The translations under genes were made by a program, and so were the position numbers. A stretch of DNA of 64,000 bases. It comes from G963663735 sp963663735. GTDB lineage: Bacteria; Acidobacteriota; UBA6911; RPQK01; JAPXNP01. The DNA lies in NCBI GenBank assembly GCA_963663735.2, contig CAXXHN010000002.1:124001-188000 (forward strand), in the 5' to 3' direction. The notes beneath the pieces are model-generated. The model made no database searches. It saw nothing but the letters and a program-made list of their open reading frames with translations, and was not told the DNA's origin. This document shows, piece after piece, positions 8,612 to 17,240 of the stretch (position 1 is the first letter of the stretch; each line of letters starts with the position of its first letter).

Positions 8612-9727
8612 TCAGTCTCTTGCCGCCGGATACCCCTCAATCCCTTTCGCGCAGAGTACGGCCCTGGTCACAGCCAGGGCCATGGCTTCAGCGGCCAGGG
8701 TGCCCACCTGGCTGAGGTTGGGATAGACAACCTTTTCTGTGGACAGGGTGAAGATGGTATCTCCGTCCATCGGGAGATGGACCGGATTTATGGAGCGGGC
8801 CAGGCCATCATGGGCCATCTGGGCCACTTTTGTGACTTCTGTTTTTTTTAGGGTTACATTTGTTGCCACGATTCCGATTGTTGTGTTCTCTCCGGCTTTT
8901 GCTTTCTCTCCGCTCAATTTTCTTTTCTTCAGCTGTTCTGCCGTATTAATGAATCCGTTTTCGTCCCTGGCTCCGGCCAGGATCTTCCCGGTTGAGGGAT
9001 TGATAACATCTCCGACCGCGTTAACAGCCACAATGGCCCCGACAATGATGTCATCCACCTGGATTGAGGCTGTCCCGATCCCGGATTTCATGGCAGCATT
9101 TGCGCCGAACATCTTTCCGACTGTGGCTCCGGCTCCCGCCCCGAAATTGCCTTCCTCTACCAGTCCGTCCGATGCGGCCTGGCAGGCTTTGTAACCTGAT
9201 TCCCGGTTCGGGCGGATTTTGAAATCCCCGATACCCAGGTCATAGAGAATCGCCGCCGGGACGATCGGGACCACGCCTCTTCCCACCGGAAAACCGATGT
9301 TTTTTTCTTCCAGGAACTGCATCACGCCCGAGGCTGTATCCAGGCCATAGGCGCTGCCTCCCGACAGGATCACTCCGTGGACTCTTTGAACGGTGTTAAC
9401 CGGATCCAGCAGCGCGATCTCCCTGGTTCCCGGGGCTGATCCCCTGACATCCACCCCACAGACCGCGCCCTCACCGGTCAGCACTACCGTACATCCCGTG
9501 GGCCTGCGGCTGTCCGTGTAATGTCCGACCAGGATTCCGGGGACATCGGTAATGCTTCCAGCCTGGTTTTGTTTCCCTGGATCAGCAGCAGAACCGGAAC
9601 CATTGGCAGTGCCTGCTGCCAGGGCCGCTGCTGTGACGGTTATGCCGAATTCCCTGCGGTTGAAGTTATGGGAAAATCCAGCGGAGTGAAAGGAGGAAGA
9701 GGATAAGGGACAGTTTTTTTGTTTCAT
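8612..9727 (-). CDS. P1 family (S58/DmpA-like) peptidase, Tat signal
   Basis: A member of the P1/S58 family (DmpA, BapA, beta-peptidyl aminopeptidases), N-terminal nucleophile enzymes that cut themselves to become active. A twin-arginine signal (NRREFGITVTAAALAAG) suggests export by Tat. Family motifs include ITDVPGILVGHYTD, RGSAPGTRE, VILSGGSAYGLD, GAGAGATVGKM and KSGIGTASIQVDD. The self-cleavage nucleophile is probably in the GIGTAS segment by analogy with DmpA/BapA; I could not align it. The selected ATG has AGGGA upstream. An alternative start at 9796 would begin beside the end of rnpB. Substrate is likely N-terminal amino acids of peptides. Confidence 0.85.
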   Translation of the reverse strand: MKQKNCPLSSSSFHSAGFSHNFNRREFGITVTAAALAAGTANGSGSAADPGKQNQAGSITDVPGILVGHYTDSRRPTGCTVVLTGEGAVCGVDVRGSAPGTREIALLDPVNTVQRVHGVILSGGSAYGLDTASGVMQFLEEKNIGFPVGRGVVPIVPAAILYDLGIGDFKIRPNRESGYKACQAASDGLVEEGNFGAGAGATVGKMFGANAAMKSGIGTASIQVDDIIVGAIVAVNAVGDVINPSTGKILAGARDENGFINTAEQLKKRKLSGEKAKAGENTTIGIVATNVTLKKTEVTKVAQMAHDGLARSINPVHLPMDGDTIFTLSTEKVVYPNLSQVGTLAAEAMALAVTRAVLCAKGIEGYPAARD

Positions 9728-9810
9728 CTGTTTAAATCCCTGTTCAGTCAGACTGTTCTTAAGAAGGCGAGGGGACTCAAGTTTTTCCCCTCTCATGTTT
9801 TTCTAAAAAA

Positions 9811-10182
9811 TCAGGCAGAAGTATAAGCCGAATCCTGTATCCCTCTTGCGAGTGACGGTGATCATTCATCTAGGAAACGGGTCACCCCGTTTCTCAAGCG
9901 ACCTACCCGCTCCATTAGCGCTCAGTGAGCGCGCGAACCGGGCCAGTTCTTCAGGAGCCTATTTGGTCTTGCACCGCGTGGGGTTTGCCATGCCTTCTCT
10001 GTCACCAGAAAAGCGGTGGGCTCTTACTCCGCCATTTCACCCTTACCCTTGCGGGCGGTATATTTTCTGTGGCACTTTCCGTAGGGTTACCCCTCCTTCC
10101 CGTTAGGAAGCACGCTGCCCTGCAGTGTTCGGACTTTCCTCCCCCCGGAAAACCGGGCGGCGATCACCCCTTCTGCCTGATT
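9811..10182 (-). ncRNA. rnpB: RNase P RNA (class A)
   Basis: The catalytic RNA that trims tRNA 5' ends. The minus strand carries the conserved 5' part (GGAGGAAAGTCC at about 10145), the central ACAGAAAATATACCGCC, and the closing GATGAATGATCACC and GGCTTATA segments near the 3' end. The two ends pair over at least nine bases (AGGCAGAAG with CTTCTGCCT) as helix P1. Length of about 370 nt is normal for bacterial class A. A promoter lies immediately upstream, and a T-rich stretch follows P1. Ends are accurate to a few bases. Confidence 0.95.
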
Positions 10183-10189
10183 TGTGCCT

Positions 10190-10220
10190 ATTATAGTAGG
10201 AAGAAAAGAAAAGTGTACAA
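10190..10220 (-). promoter_or_regulatory. Promoter of rnpB
   Basis: Reading the minus strand, TTGTAC at 10220-10215 is followed after 19 bases by a perfect -10 box TATAAT at 10195-10190 (18 bases if the -35 is read as TGTACA). Seven bases further lies the predicted rnpB 5' end, as expected for sigma-70-type start spacing. Confidence 0.75.
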
Positions 10221-10571
10221 TTTCCGGCGGGATTTCTCTGATTAATAGGCCTGGGAGTTGCTGGATAGTCGCGGGTCTAAGTTTGCAGGCTGAATCGTCC
10301 GGGCTGCTCCTCTTCGAATCAGTTCCGAATGAAATTTCTATGTGGAACGCCGATCTCCAGATCGACAATTTGGATAGAGAAAAAACCGAACCGAACAAAA
10401 TGGGGGGAATTCATGCAACAACCGTGTCTCTGAGGGTTACAGGCGGTGTTTTTGGTTTGAATTTTGATTTGCTTTCACCTGCAGCGCACGATTTCTTCTG
10501 CGTCGTGTTGCCTTACAACCCCCGCCGTCGGCAGAGGCCGGAAACCTGGCAGCTTCCGACCACAATAGTTA
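10221..10571. other. Intergenic space, no gene seen
   Basis: About 350 bases between the rnpB promoter and the end of the ICMT-like gene. Open frames on both strands here have no recognisable protein features, no ribosome site and no conserved motif. I found no tRNA fold or repeat. It may hold only the region upstream of rnpB and the 3' flank of the methyltransferase gene. Confidence 0.6.
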
Positions 10572-11129
10572 CTACGGCCAATAAACTCTTATTACCAGGT
10601 AAGCTGAAATAATTATAAATCCGATTACGGCATTGTATTCCCGGTTGAACCTGAACCAGCTCCAGGAAAAACTGATTTTTCTTTTAGGGATTCTTGACGG
10701 GAACGAAGGAAAAAGCAGGGGTACACTTTTTTTGTATTCCAGGTAAGTATTGCCGGCTGAATTGCTTAATTCAAGTTCCTCTTTTTTCATTACTGGTAGA
10801 TAAAGTACCAGGAACAGGGGAATAAACACCAGGATAAGCCAGTAAATGCCAGAGGCAAGGCAAAGCCCGGAACCCATGATCATCGAGCCAAGATAAAGGG
10901 GGTTCCTGGTCCACCTGTAGGGACCTGAAACTGTCAGCTCCCGGTGTTTGCGGAGATGTCCGGCGGCCCAGGCTCGGGTCATCAGTCCGCCCAGGCCGAT
11001 AATTAAACCGGGCACCAGCATCTTCAAGGTAGGCTGGGCGATTACCAGGAAAACCACCCCGAAAAGGAAACCTAGCGGGACCCGTATACGCTGGACAAAA
11101 CTGGATGTTCTTTTTTTTCTGTTGGACAC
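10572..11129 (-). CDS. ICMT/PEMT-like membrane methyltransferase
   Basis: A 185-residue membrane protein of the isoprenylcysteine carboxyl methyltransferase / phospholipid methyltransferase group (PF04191-like). Hydrophobic helices at about residues 16-52 precede the conserved core HRELTVSGPYRWTRNPLYLG, which binds SAM with the later acidic EE and YLEYKK elements; more helices follow. Such bacterial proteins methylate lipids, prenyl chains or small molecules; the acceptor is unknown. GTG is the only plausible start before the Lys-rich N-terminus. It lies downstream of the heptosyltransferase gene but about 200 bp away, so shared transcription is uncertain. Confidence 0.8.
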   Translation of the reverse strand: MSNRKKRTSSFVQRIRVPLGFLFGVVFLVIAQPTLKMLVPGLIIGLGGLMTRAWAAGHLRKHRELTVSGPYRWTRNPLYLGSMIMGSGLCLASGIYWLILVFIPLFLVLYLPVMKKEELELSNSAGNTYLEYKKSVPLLFPSFPSRIPKRKISFSWSWFRFNREYNAVIGFIIISAYLVIRVYWP

Positions 11130-11227
11130 ACAGGGATTATAGCGGAAAAGGAATATTATCGGTACCGGGACTGTTTGGGAATCTTTCGGTTTTTCTTTTT
11201 TAAAGTTTTATTCACAGCTTTTCCTTT

Positions 11228-11272
11228 GTCCACCAAGTCCACTAAATCCATACAGTCCGCCAGATCCACAGA
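11228..11272. repeat. Five tandem copies of a degenerate 9-bp unit
   Basis: Consecutive 9-base units read GTCCACCAA, GTCCACTAA, ATCCATACA, GTCCGCCAG and ATCCACAGA (consensus RTCCRYMAR). The period is exact although the units have diverged. It is intergenic, between the ICMT-like gene and waaC. Confidence 0.75.
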
Positions 11273-11336
11273 GCCTGGCCCAGCCACGAAGAATGGGGAG
11301 ACCTTATTAATGCTGGATAATTTGTGAAAACCAGGT

Positions 11337-12380
11337 TTAACCCTTGTCGATTCTTTTCATCACCGCATTGAATACTTTTTCTACAGGAATATCCATGCAG
11401 AAATGATCTGAACAGGTTCGGCTGTAGGGGCGGGGACATAACCGCTCGTGCCGCACGATCTCGTCTTCCGGGTTGAACGGCCCGGTTCTCCAGGCATGGG
11501 CCGGGCCCAGGATGGCCACAGTGGGGGTGCCTGAAGCAACTGCCAGATGAAGCGGCCCGGTATCTCCCGCCACCATAAGCCGGGAAAGGGAGCAGAGAGC
11601 TGAGAGCTGCACGATACTGGTTGGAAAGGAATGAACCGGAAGGGAGGACAATTCCCGGGCCTTTTCCAGTAAGGGCTCTTCTCCTGGACCTATGGTATAA
11701 ATCACAGGATATCCAGCTTCCTGGATCAATTCAGCAAGTTTAACGAACCTGTTTATGCCCCAGCGTTTTGTCTCCCAGGCAGCCCCGGGATTCAGCAGGA
11801 CTGGAGGAGAGCTGACCCCTGTTTTATCGAGTTCCTGTTCCAGGTATTCAATTATTGGGCGTGGGTACTTAAAATCAATGACAGCGGAAGCCTTGCCCTG
11901 GAACCGGGGTGGTTTTACCAGGTCAAGCGTGTATTCAACCTGGTGCCGGTTTCCGGGCTCCAGGTGTGTCGGGCTGGAGTAAAAAAAACGGGAGGCCTTT
12001 TCCCTGAGCAGGGGCTTGTCAAACCCTATACTGCTTGCCCCTCCGGCCAGCCTGGCCGTGACTGCTGATTTTAGCAAGCCCTGAAAGTCATAAATCAGAT
12101 CAAAGCGTTCGTTCCTCAGCTGCCTGATCAATTGAGCTATTTTCCCGATGCCGCTGAAGCTGCTTCTCCATAGTTTCAGCTGGGAAGTCCATACTCTGCT
12201 GATAAAAGGGACAGTTTCCAACAGGGCTTTGTAGGGTTTTTCAGCCAGCCAGTGAATTTCAGCATCAGGCCATAAACGGTGCAGTTCCTGCTGGGCCGGC
12301 AGGCCGTGAACAATATCCCCCAGCGAGCCAAAACGGATAACCAGGATTTTTGAAGGGGTATGAAAGGTTGATTTACTCAT
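11337..12380 (-). CDS. waaC: LPS heptosyltransferase I (GT9)
   Basis: A GT9 glycosyltransferase that adds the first heptose from ADP-heptose to Kdo2-lipid A at the cytoplasmic face of the inner membrane. The N-terminus KILVIRFGSLGDIVHGLPA is the heptosyltransferase I signature. The C-terminal half has the nucleotide-sugar region with SLSRLMVAGDTGPLHLAVA and the conserved GPAHAWRTGPF. I chose ATG at 12380; an in-frame TTG nine codons upstream is possible, and neither has a clear ribosome site. It follows rfaE1 and rfaE2 in the same direction, so the enzymes making and using ADP-heptose are grouped. Heptosyltransferase I versus another GT9 type is assigned from the N-terminal motif. Confidence 0.85.
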   Translation of the reverse strand: MSKSTFHTPSKILVIRFGSLGDIVHGLPAQQELHRLWPDAEIHWLAEKPYKALLETVPFISRVWTSQLKLWRSSFSGIGKIAQLIRQLRNERFDLIYDFQGLLKSAVTARLAGGASSIGFDKPLLREKASRFFYSSPTHLEPGNRHQVEYTLDLVKPPRFQGKASAVIDFKYPRPIIEYLEQELDKTGVSSPPVLLNPGAAWETKRWGINRFVKLAELIQEAGYPVIYTIGPGEEPLLEKARELSSLPVHSFPTSIVQLSALCSLSRLMVAGDTGPLHLAVASGTPTVAILGPAHAWRTGPFNPEDEIVRHERLCPRPYSRTCSDHFCMDIPVEKVFNAVMKRIDKG

Positions 12381-12470
12381 TGCCGTGCTGTTTTGGAACT
12401 GATGCAACTCCCGAGGCTGAACTGTCAGCTGGAGAGAAGTTTTGTTAAATATTTAAGACTGTATTCCAGC

Positions 12471-12962
12471 TTACTTGCGCTGACCTTTCTCTCCAGTCTT
12501 TATGGAGGAAATAAAATCCCTGGTGGAGTGATCCTTGGGATCACCAACAATGGCTATCTTTCCCCCATACCCCAGGACTGTTTCCCTTTCCGGTACGGAT
12601 TCCGGAGTGTAGTCAGTGCCCTTGGCGTGAACATCGGGACGCAGTTTCCTGAGCAGGCGGTCAACAGTTTTATCATCAAAGAGCACAATCAGGTCAGTAC
12701 ATTCCAGCGCCGACAGGATCTCTACTCGCTCTTCTTCCGGCATGATCGGGCGGTCCGGGCCTTTCAGCGCCCGCACGGAGAGGTCGCTATTCACTGCGGT
12801 CAGCAGGATATCCCCTTCCTCTTTGGCAGCCTGGAGATACCTTATATGACCGACATGCAGCAGGTCAAAACATCCATTCGTGAACACTACCGATTTGCCG
12901 GCTAACTGCTCTTCCCTGATGATTTCACAGACTTCTTTTTCTGAATAATATTTCTTCCGCAT
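12471..12962 (-). CDS. rfaE2: Heptose 1-phosphate adenylyltransferase
   Basis: The nucleotidyltransferase that makes ADP-D-glycero-D-manno-heptose from heptose 1-phosphate and ATP, corresponding to the C-terminal domain of E. coli HldE. At 163 residues it has the cytidylyltransferase-fold motif VVFTNGCFDLLHVGHIRYL near residue 25 and RPIMPEEERVEIL further on. It is a separate gene, not fused to the kinase. It lies about 190 bp after rfaE1 and 90 bp before waaC, all in one direction. Confidence 0.93.
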   Translation of the reverse strand: MRKKYYSEKEVCEIIREEQLAGKSVVFTNGCFDLLHVGHIRYLQAAKEEGDILLTAVNSDLSVRALKGPDRPIMPEEERVEILSALECTDLIVLFDDKTVDRLLRKLRPDVHAKGTDYTPESVPERETVLGYGGKIAIVGDPKDHSTRDFISSIKTGEKGQRK

Positions 12963-13150
12963 ATTTTTAATATTATCCTAAAATCTGCTCCTATGCCTGG
13001 GGTTTCGGCCTTTATTATTCCTGCGGCCCCTGCCATTCACGTGCGTCTAAGCCACTGGCGTCTTGTCTGGAAAAATCTCATAACCAGGTACCTTCCTTTC
13101 GTTAAATGATAGTCGGTCAACCTGAGAAAAAGGAAGGGGAAGTATTGAGG

Positions 13151-14137
13151 TCAATTCTTCAGGCTTGCTCTCAATTCTTCAGGAGAGACAGTGGAAGTAC
13201 CTTTTTTCATTACTGCCAATCCTCCGGCAATGTTAGCCAGATTCGCAGCCTCAAGAATATCCGCACCCGCCGCGAGGGCGCAGGTGTAGGTGGATACGAC
13301 TGTATCTCCTGCACCCGAAACATCCACTGCTGCGTCTTCTCCCCAGGCGGGTATATGGGTGAACCGGTCTTTTTCAACAAGGGAAAGGCCCAGTTTTCCC
13401 ATTGTCACAACCAGGTTCTGGATATTCCATTTTTCCAGGAGAGGAGAACAAACCTTTTTTACTTTATCCAGATCTGAACCAATGTGTATTCCCAGGGCCG
13501 CTTCCACTTCAGATATGTTTGGAGTCACCGCGGTTGCTCCCGGATATGAGGCGGAGTTGTCCCTGGAATCAACCACTACCGGGACCGAAAACCTTCGGGC
13601 CATCTGGATAGCCGCCTGCCTGGTGTTCCTGTTCAGGTTCCCAAGGCTGTAATCTGAGATGATCAGGGCTTGAACCGACGGCAGCACTTCATTAAGCCGC
13701 TGGAGAATCGCCTGCTCCTGCTTTACGGTCAGCTCGAGGTCAAACTCATAGTCCATTCGAACTACCTGCTGCCGGGTGGAATGAAAAGCACCTGCCAGGA
13801 TGCGGGCTTTTTTGGTCGTACTGACCAGGCTGTCCTGGATCACTGCCTCGCGAGAGACATTTGCAGGCCAGAGAGACAAAAGTTGAACGGCCCATTCATC
13901 ATCACCGAGCAGGCCTATCGGGAAAACTCGCGCTCCCAGCGCTGCGGCATTGGCTACGGTGTTTGCCGCCCCTCCGGGACAGAATTGGGAATCAACATAT
14001 TTAAGGATTAATACCGGTGCTTCCCGGGACACCCGGGAAATCTCCCCCATCACAAACTCATCCAGCATAAAATCTCCCAGGACAGCGACTGATGTTTGGG
14101 GAAAAGCGGCAATTATTTCATTGCATTTTTTTATCAA
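13151..14137 (-). CDS. rfaE1: Heptose 7-phosphate kinase (PfkB family)
   Basis: Phosphorylates D-glycero-D-manno-heptose 7-phosphate at C1, the first kinase step toward ADP-heptose; equivalent to the N-terminal domain of HldE. The 328-residue PfkB-fold protein shows CPGGAANTVANAAALGA near the substrate site and the C-terminal ATP/anion-hole motif VDVSGAGDTVVSTY with the catalytic Asp. The start is TTG, chosen because GGAG sits nine bases upstream and no ATG precedes the conserved N-terminal LGDFMLDEFVMG. First gene of the rfaE1-rfaE2-waaC block, divergent from the transaldolase gene. Confidence 0.92.
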   Translation of the reverse strand: MIKKCNEIIAAFPQTSVAVLGDFMLDEFVMGEISRVSREAPVLILKYVDSQFCPGGAANTVANAAALGARVFPIGLLGDDEWAVQLLSLWPANVSREAVIQDSLVSTTKKARILAGAFHSTRQQVVRMDYEFDLELTVKQEQAILQRLNEVLPSVQALIISDYSLGNLNRNTRQAAIQMARRFSVPVVVDSRDNSASYPGATAVTPNISEVEAALGIHIGSDLDKVKKVCSPLLEKWNIQNLVVTMGKLGLSLVEKDRFTHIPAWGEDAAVDVSGAGDTVVSTYTCALAAGADILEAANLANIAGGLAVMKKGTSTVSPEELRASLKN

Positions 14138-14428
14138 AATAGTGTTCTCCAGCGATTGATTCTACATCATTTCCTGCATTTATTCATTGGTAATAAATGG
14201 TAATTAACCAGGCGTCGTGGGAAAGACGCCGGTTTAATGTTTCCAGCCTGTTGCTGCCATCATCTGCCCATGAGAATGTGCTGAATTTATTTAATGACAG
14301 CTTGATGTGAGAAAATTATTACTCTAAAGCTAATATCTCCAGGGGCTTGTGAGGTGGAACGTTTCTCCAGGAAGTTTTCCGTTTTACAGGCTGATTAACT
14401 TGGGTTGGAGTTAACAAAGGAGCAAGGC

Positions 14429-15520
14429 ATGTCGAAACTGAACGTTCTGTTCTCTCTCGGGCAATCAGTCTGGTTTGACTACATACAGAGATCACTGATT
14501 GAGGAAGGTAAACTTCAAAAACTGATCAACCTTGGTATCCGGGGTGTTACATCCAACCCCACCATTTTTGAAAAGGCCATCTCCGGAAACAGCGATTATG
14601 ACCAGTTGATCATGATAATGTCTGAAGCTGAGGCTTCGGTTGAGCAAATCTATGAAACTCTCTCCCTTGAGGATGTCGGTGCAGCCGCGGACCTGTTTCT
14701 CCCCCTCTACGAATCAAGCGAAGGCATGGATGGATTTGTGAGTATTGAAGTCAATCCGAAACTGGCCTATGACGCTTCGGGGACAATTTCGGAGGCCAAA
14801 CGCCTCCATGCACTGCTTGGCCGTCCGAACATCATGATAAAGGTTCCCGCCACCAGGGAGGGGATTACTGCGATCAGGGAATTGATCAGCTCCGGCATAA
14901 GTGTCAACGCCACCCTGATGTTCAATGAGAAGCATTACCGGAATGTGTCAGATGCGTATATCAGGGGGCTCGAATCCTTTCGCAATCAGGGCGGAGACAT
15001 CAGTAAGACTGCGTCGGTTGCCTCGTTTTTTGTCAGCCGTGTCGATTCAGCCGTTGATAACGCCCTGGCCCAGGTAGGGAACAAGGAACTCCAGGGTAAG
15101 ATATCCATAGCTAATGCGAAAAATGTTTATCGAATTTTCCAGGATGTTTTTTCAGGCAGCAGATGGAATGAACTTTCCTGGGCTGGCGCCAGGGTACAGA
15201 GAGTGCTCTGGGCCAGCACCGGCACGAAGAATCCGGATTATCCGGACACCCTTTATGTGGACGAATTAATAGGAAAAAATACCGTCAACACACTCCCTCC
15301 TTCAACCTTGAGTTTCTTTATCGACCATGGAGTTGTAAAAGAAACCATAACCAGCGGACTCCATGAAGCGGATGAAGTACTGCATGAATTGCAGCAGATG
15401 GGGATCAACCTTGAAGCTATCACTGAAAAATTACAGGATGCAGGCGTGCAATCCTTCTCTTCATCCTATGATAATCTGTTACAGGCAATTGCGGAAAAGA
15501 TGAAAGGTATCAGGATTTAA
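14429..15520 (+). CDS. tal: Transaldolase
   Basis: Transfers a dihydroxyacetone unit between sedoheptulose 7-phosphate and glyceraldehyde 3-phosphate in the non-oxidative pentose phosphate pathway. The 363-residue length matches the long bacterial/plant-type transaldolases. Seen: QSVWFDYIQR, GVTSNPTIFEKAI, and the Schiff-base lysine (about K138) in IMIKVPATREG. The start at 14429 has AAAGGAG seven bases upstream; a TTG eight codons earlier lacks one. First of three plus-strand sugar-phosphate genes (tal, zwf, pgl). About 290 bp separate it from the divergent rfaE1 gene, where both promoters must lie. Confidence 0.95.
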   Translation: MSKLNVLFSLGQSVWFDYIQRSLIEEGKLQKLINLGIRGVTSNPTIFEKAISGNSDYDQLIMIMSEAEASVEQIYETLSLEDVGAAADLFLPLYESSEGMDGFVSIEVNPKLAYDASGTISEAKRLHALLGRPNIMIKVPATREGITAIRELISSGISVNATLMFNEKHYRNVSDAYIRGLESFRNQGGDISKTASVASFFVSRVDSAVDNALAQVGNKELQGKISIANAKNVYRIFQDVFSGSRWNELSWAGARVQRVLWASTGTKNPDYPDTLYVDELIGKNTVNTLPPSTLSFFIDHGVVKETITSGLHEADEVLHELQQMGINLEAITEKLQDAGVQSFSSSYDNLLQAIAEKMKGIRI

Positions 15521-15713
15521 TACTCTTGATCCTCCTTAAGTCCGAGTCTGTAGGTTGCAGGTGGTTACTCCCCGAGTTATCAATTGTAGCTGATCGGCCC
15601 GTTGATGGAGAGTACAGTCTGCCACCAACAGCAAAATCGGGAGTTCCGCGGGAATAATCAACATGTGAGCAGACAGAAGGAATGGCTGTTTTTAAAAAGC
15701 CCGGAAAAAACAT

Positions 15714-17240
15714 ATGGAAAAACCAGATAAATTTATTTTTGTGATTTTTGGTGCATCAGGAGACCTGACCAAACGCAAACTGATTCCATCAATGTTCAGC
15801 TTGTACGAAAAACACCAGCTATCAGAAAGTTTCTCAATCCTGGGGCTGGGAAGAACCCCGTACTCGGACGATTCCTTTCGCGAAAAATTGAAGGCGGACC
15901 TGATTGAATTCAGCCGTGACAAGAATATTGATCCGGATAGTCTGGAGGCATTCCTCGGCAAGCTTCATTACCTTCCGATGAATGCTTCATTGCCGGGAGA
16001 CTATGAGCTGCTTAAGGACAAACTGTCTCAACTTGACAAGGAGGTTGGGGCAGGGGGGAATTTTGTCTATTACCTATCAACTTCGCCTGATCTCTATGGC
16101 GGCATAGTCGAAAACCTAGGCAGAAAGGGATTGCAGCGCCAGGGCTCCCAGCGGGGATGGAAACGCCTGGTGGTTGAAAAGCCGTTTGGTATTGACCTGG
16201 AGTCAGCCAAAAATCTCAATCAGGTTATCAACAAGGTTTTTCATGAAGATTATGTGTATCGAATTGACCATTATCTGGGCAAGGAGACCGTCCAGAATAT
16301 TCTGGCATTTCGTTTTGCCAACGGGATATTTGAACCATTATGGAACAGCAACTATGTACACCATGTTGAAATAACCGCTGCGGAGTTCATAGGGGTTGAA
16401 AACAGGGGAGGGTACTACGATAGTTACGGCGCCATGAGAGACATGGTGCAGAACCATCTTCTGCAGATTGCAGCCGTAGTAGCAATGGAACCCCCTTCTC
16501 GATTTGAGGATACCGCTGTGCGTAATGAAAAGGTGAAACTTTTTCAGTCGATTCGACCTATACTACCTCAGAATATAAGCAAGGAAGTAGTCCGGGGGCA
16601 GTATCTTGAATCGGTCATTAATGGGAAGAAGTACCCGGGATACCGGCAGGAAAAGGGAATCGATCCGGAATCCCGCACTGAAACCTATGTCGCTCTCAGG
16701 TTTCACATCGACAGCTGGCGGTGGGGTGGAGTCCCGTTCTATATCCGCACCGGGAAAAGAATGCCCTCCAGGGTGACTGAGGTCGTAATCCATTTCAAAA
16801 AAACTCCTCATTCCATTTTTTCCCGCCAGTACAAGTCAGAAAACAAGCTGGTCATCCGAATACAGCCGGACGAGGGGATTCTTTTGAATTTCGGCATGAA
16901 GCTCCCCGGCGCGGGATTCGACATCAAAACGGTCGGAATGGATTTTCACTACTCTGATCTCGGGAAATCCGAATTGGCCGATGCCTATGAGAGGCTGCTG
17001 TTGGACTGCTTGACAGGTGATGCCACCCTCTTTGCAAGAGCGGATGCGGTGGAAGCCTGCTGGGCTTTTATGACTCCGATACTGGAAGCCTGGAAAAATG
17101 ATCCGGAAATTAAACTTTACGGTTATCCTTCAGGCACCTGGGGGCCTGAGGCAGGACAGGATTTATTTTTGAACCGGAAAGAAACCTGGCGCTGCCCCTG
17201 CGGCAATCTGATACAGGAAGGTGATTTTTGCGAACTGTGA
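15714..17240 (+). CDS. zwf: Glucose-6-phosphate 1-dehydrogenase
   Basis: Oxidises glucose 6-phosphate to 6-phosphogluconolactone with NADP+, the entry to the oxidative pentose phosphate pathway. The coenzyme loop FGASGDLTKRKLIP is near residue 12, the substrate/catalytic motif RIDHYLGKETVQN spans about residues 183-195 (H186), and YIRTGKRMP is present. At 508 residues it is slightly longer than most: the last 17 residues hold a Cys pattern (CPCGN, then FC) not expected in this enzyme. The stop codon overlaps the pgl start (TGATG), so the two are translationally coupled. Confidence 0.96.
   Translation: MEKPDKFIFVIFGASGDLTKRKLIPSMFSLYEKHQLSESFSILGLGRTPYSDDSFREKLKADLIEFSRDKNIDPDSLEAFLGKLHYLPMNASLPGDYELLKDKLSQLDKEVGAGGNFVYYLSTSPDLYGGIVENLGRKGLQRQGSQRGWKRLVVEKPFGIDLESAKNLNQVINKVFHEDYVYRIDHYLGKETVQNILAFRFANGIFEPLWNSNYVHHVEITAAEFIGVENRGGYYDSYGAMRDMVQNHLLQIAAVVAMEPPSRFEDTAVRNEKVKLFQSIRPILPQNISKEVVRGQYLESVINGKKYPGYRQEKGIDPESRTETYVALRFHIDSWRWGGVPFYIRTGKRMPSRVTEVVIHFKKTPHSIFSRQYKSENKLVIRIQPDEGILLNFGMKLPGAGFDIKTVGMDFHYSDLGKSELADAYERLLLDCLTGDATLFARADAVEACWAFMTPILEAWKNDPEIKLYGYPSGTWGPEAGQDLFLNRKETWRCPCGNLIQEGDFCEL

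Noticed and set aside
9846..10245. Plus-strand open frames of 86 and 106 codons
   Set aside because: They lie antisense to the RNase P RNA, whose conserved elements explain this stretch.
10184..10612. Plus-strand 142-codon open frame
   Set aside because: No ribosome site or family features; it covers the rnpB promoter and runs into the end of the ICMT-like gene.
12393..12905. 170-codon plus-strand frame
   Set aside because: Antisense to rfaE2, which has clear catalytic motifs.
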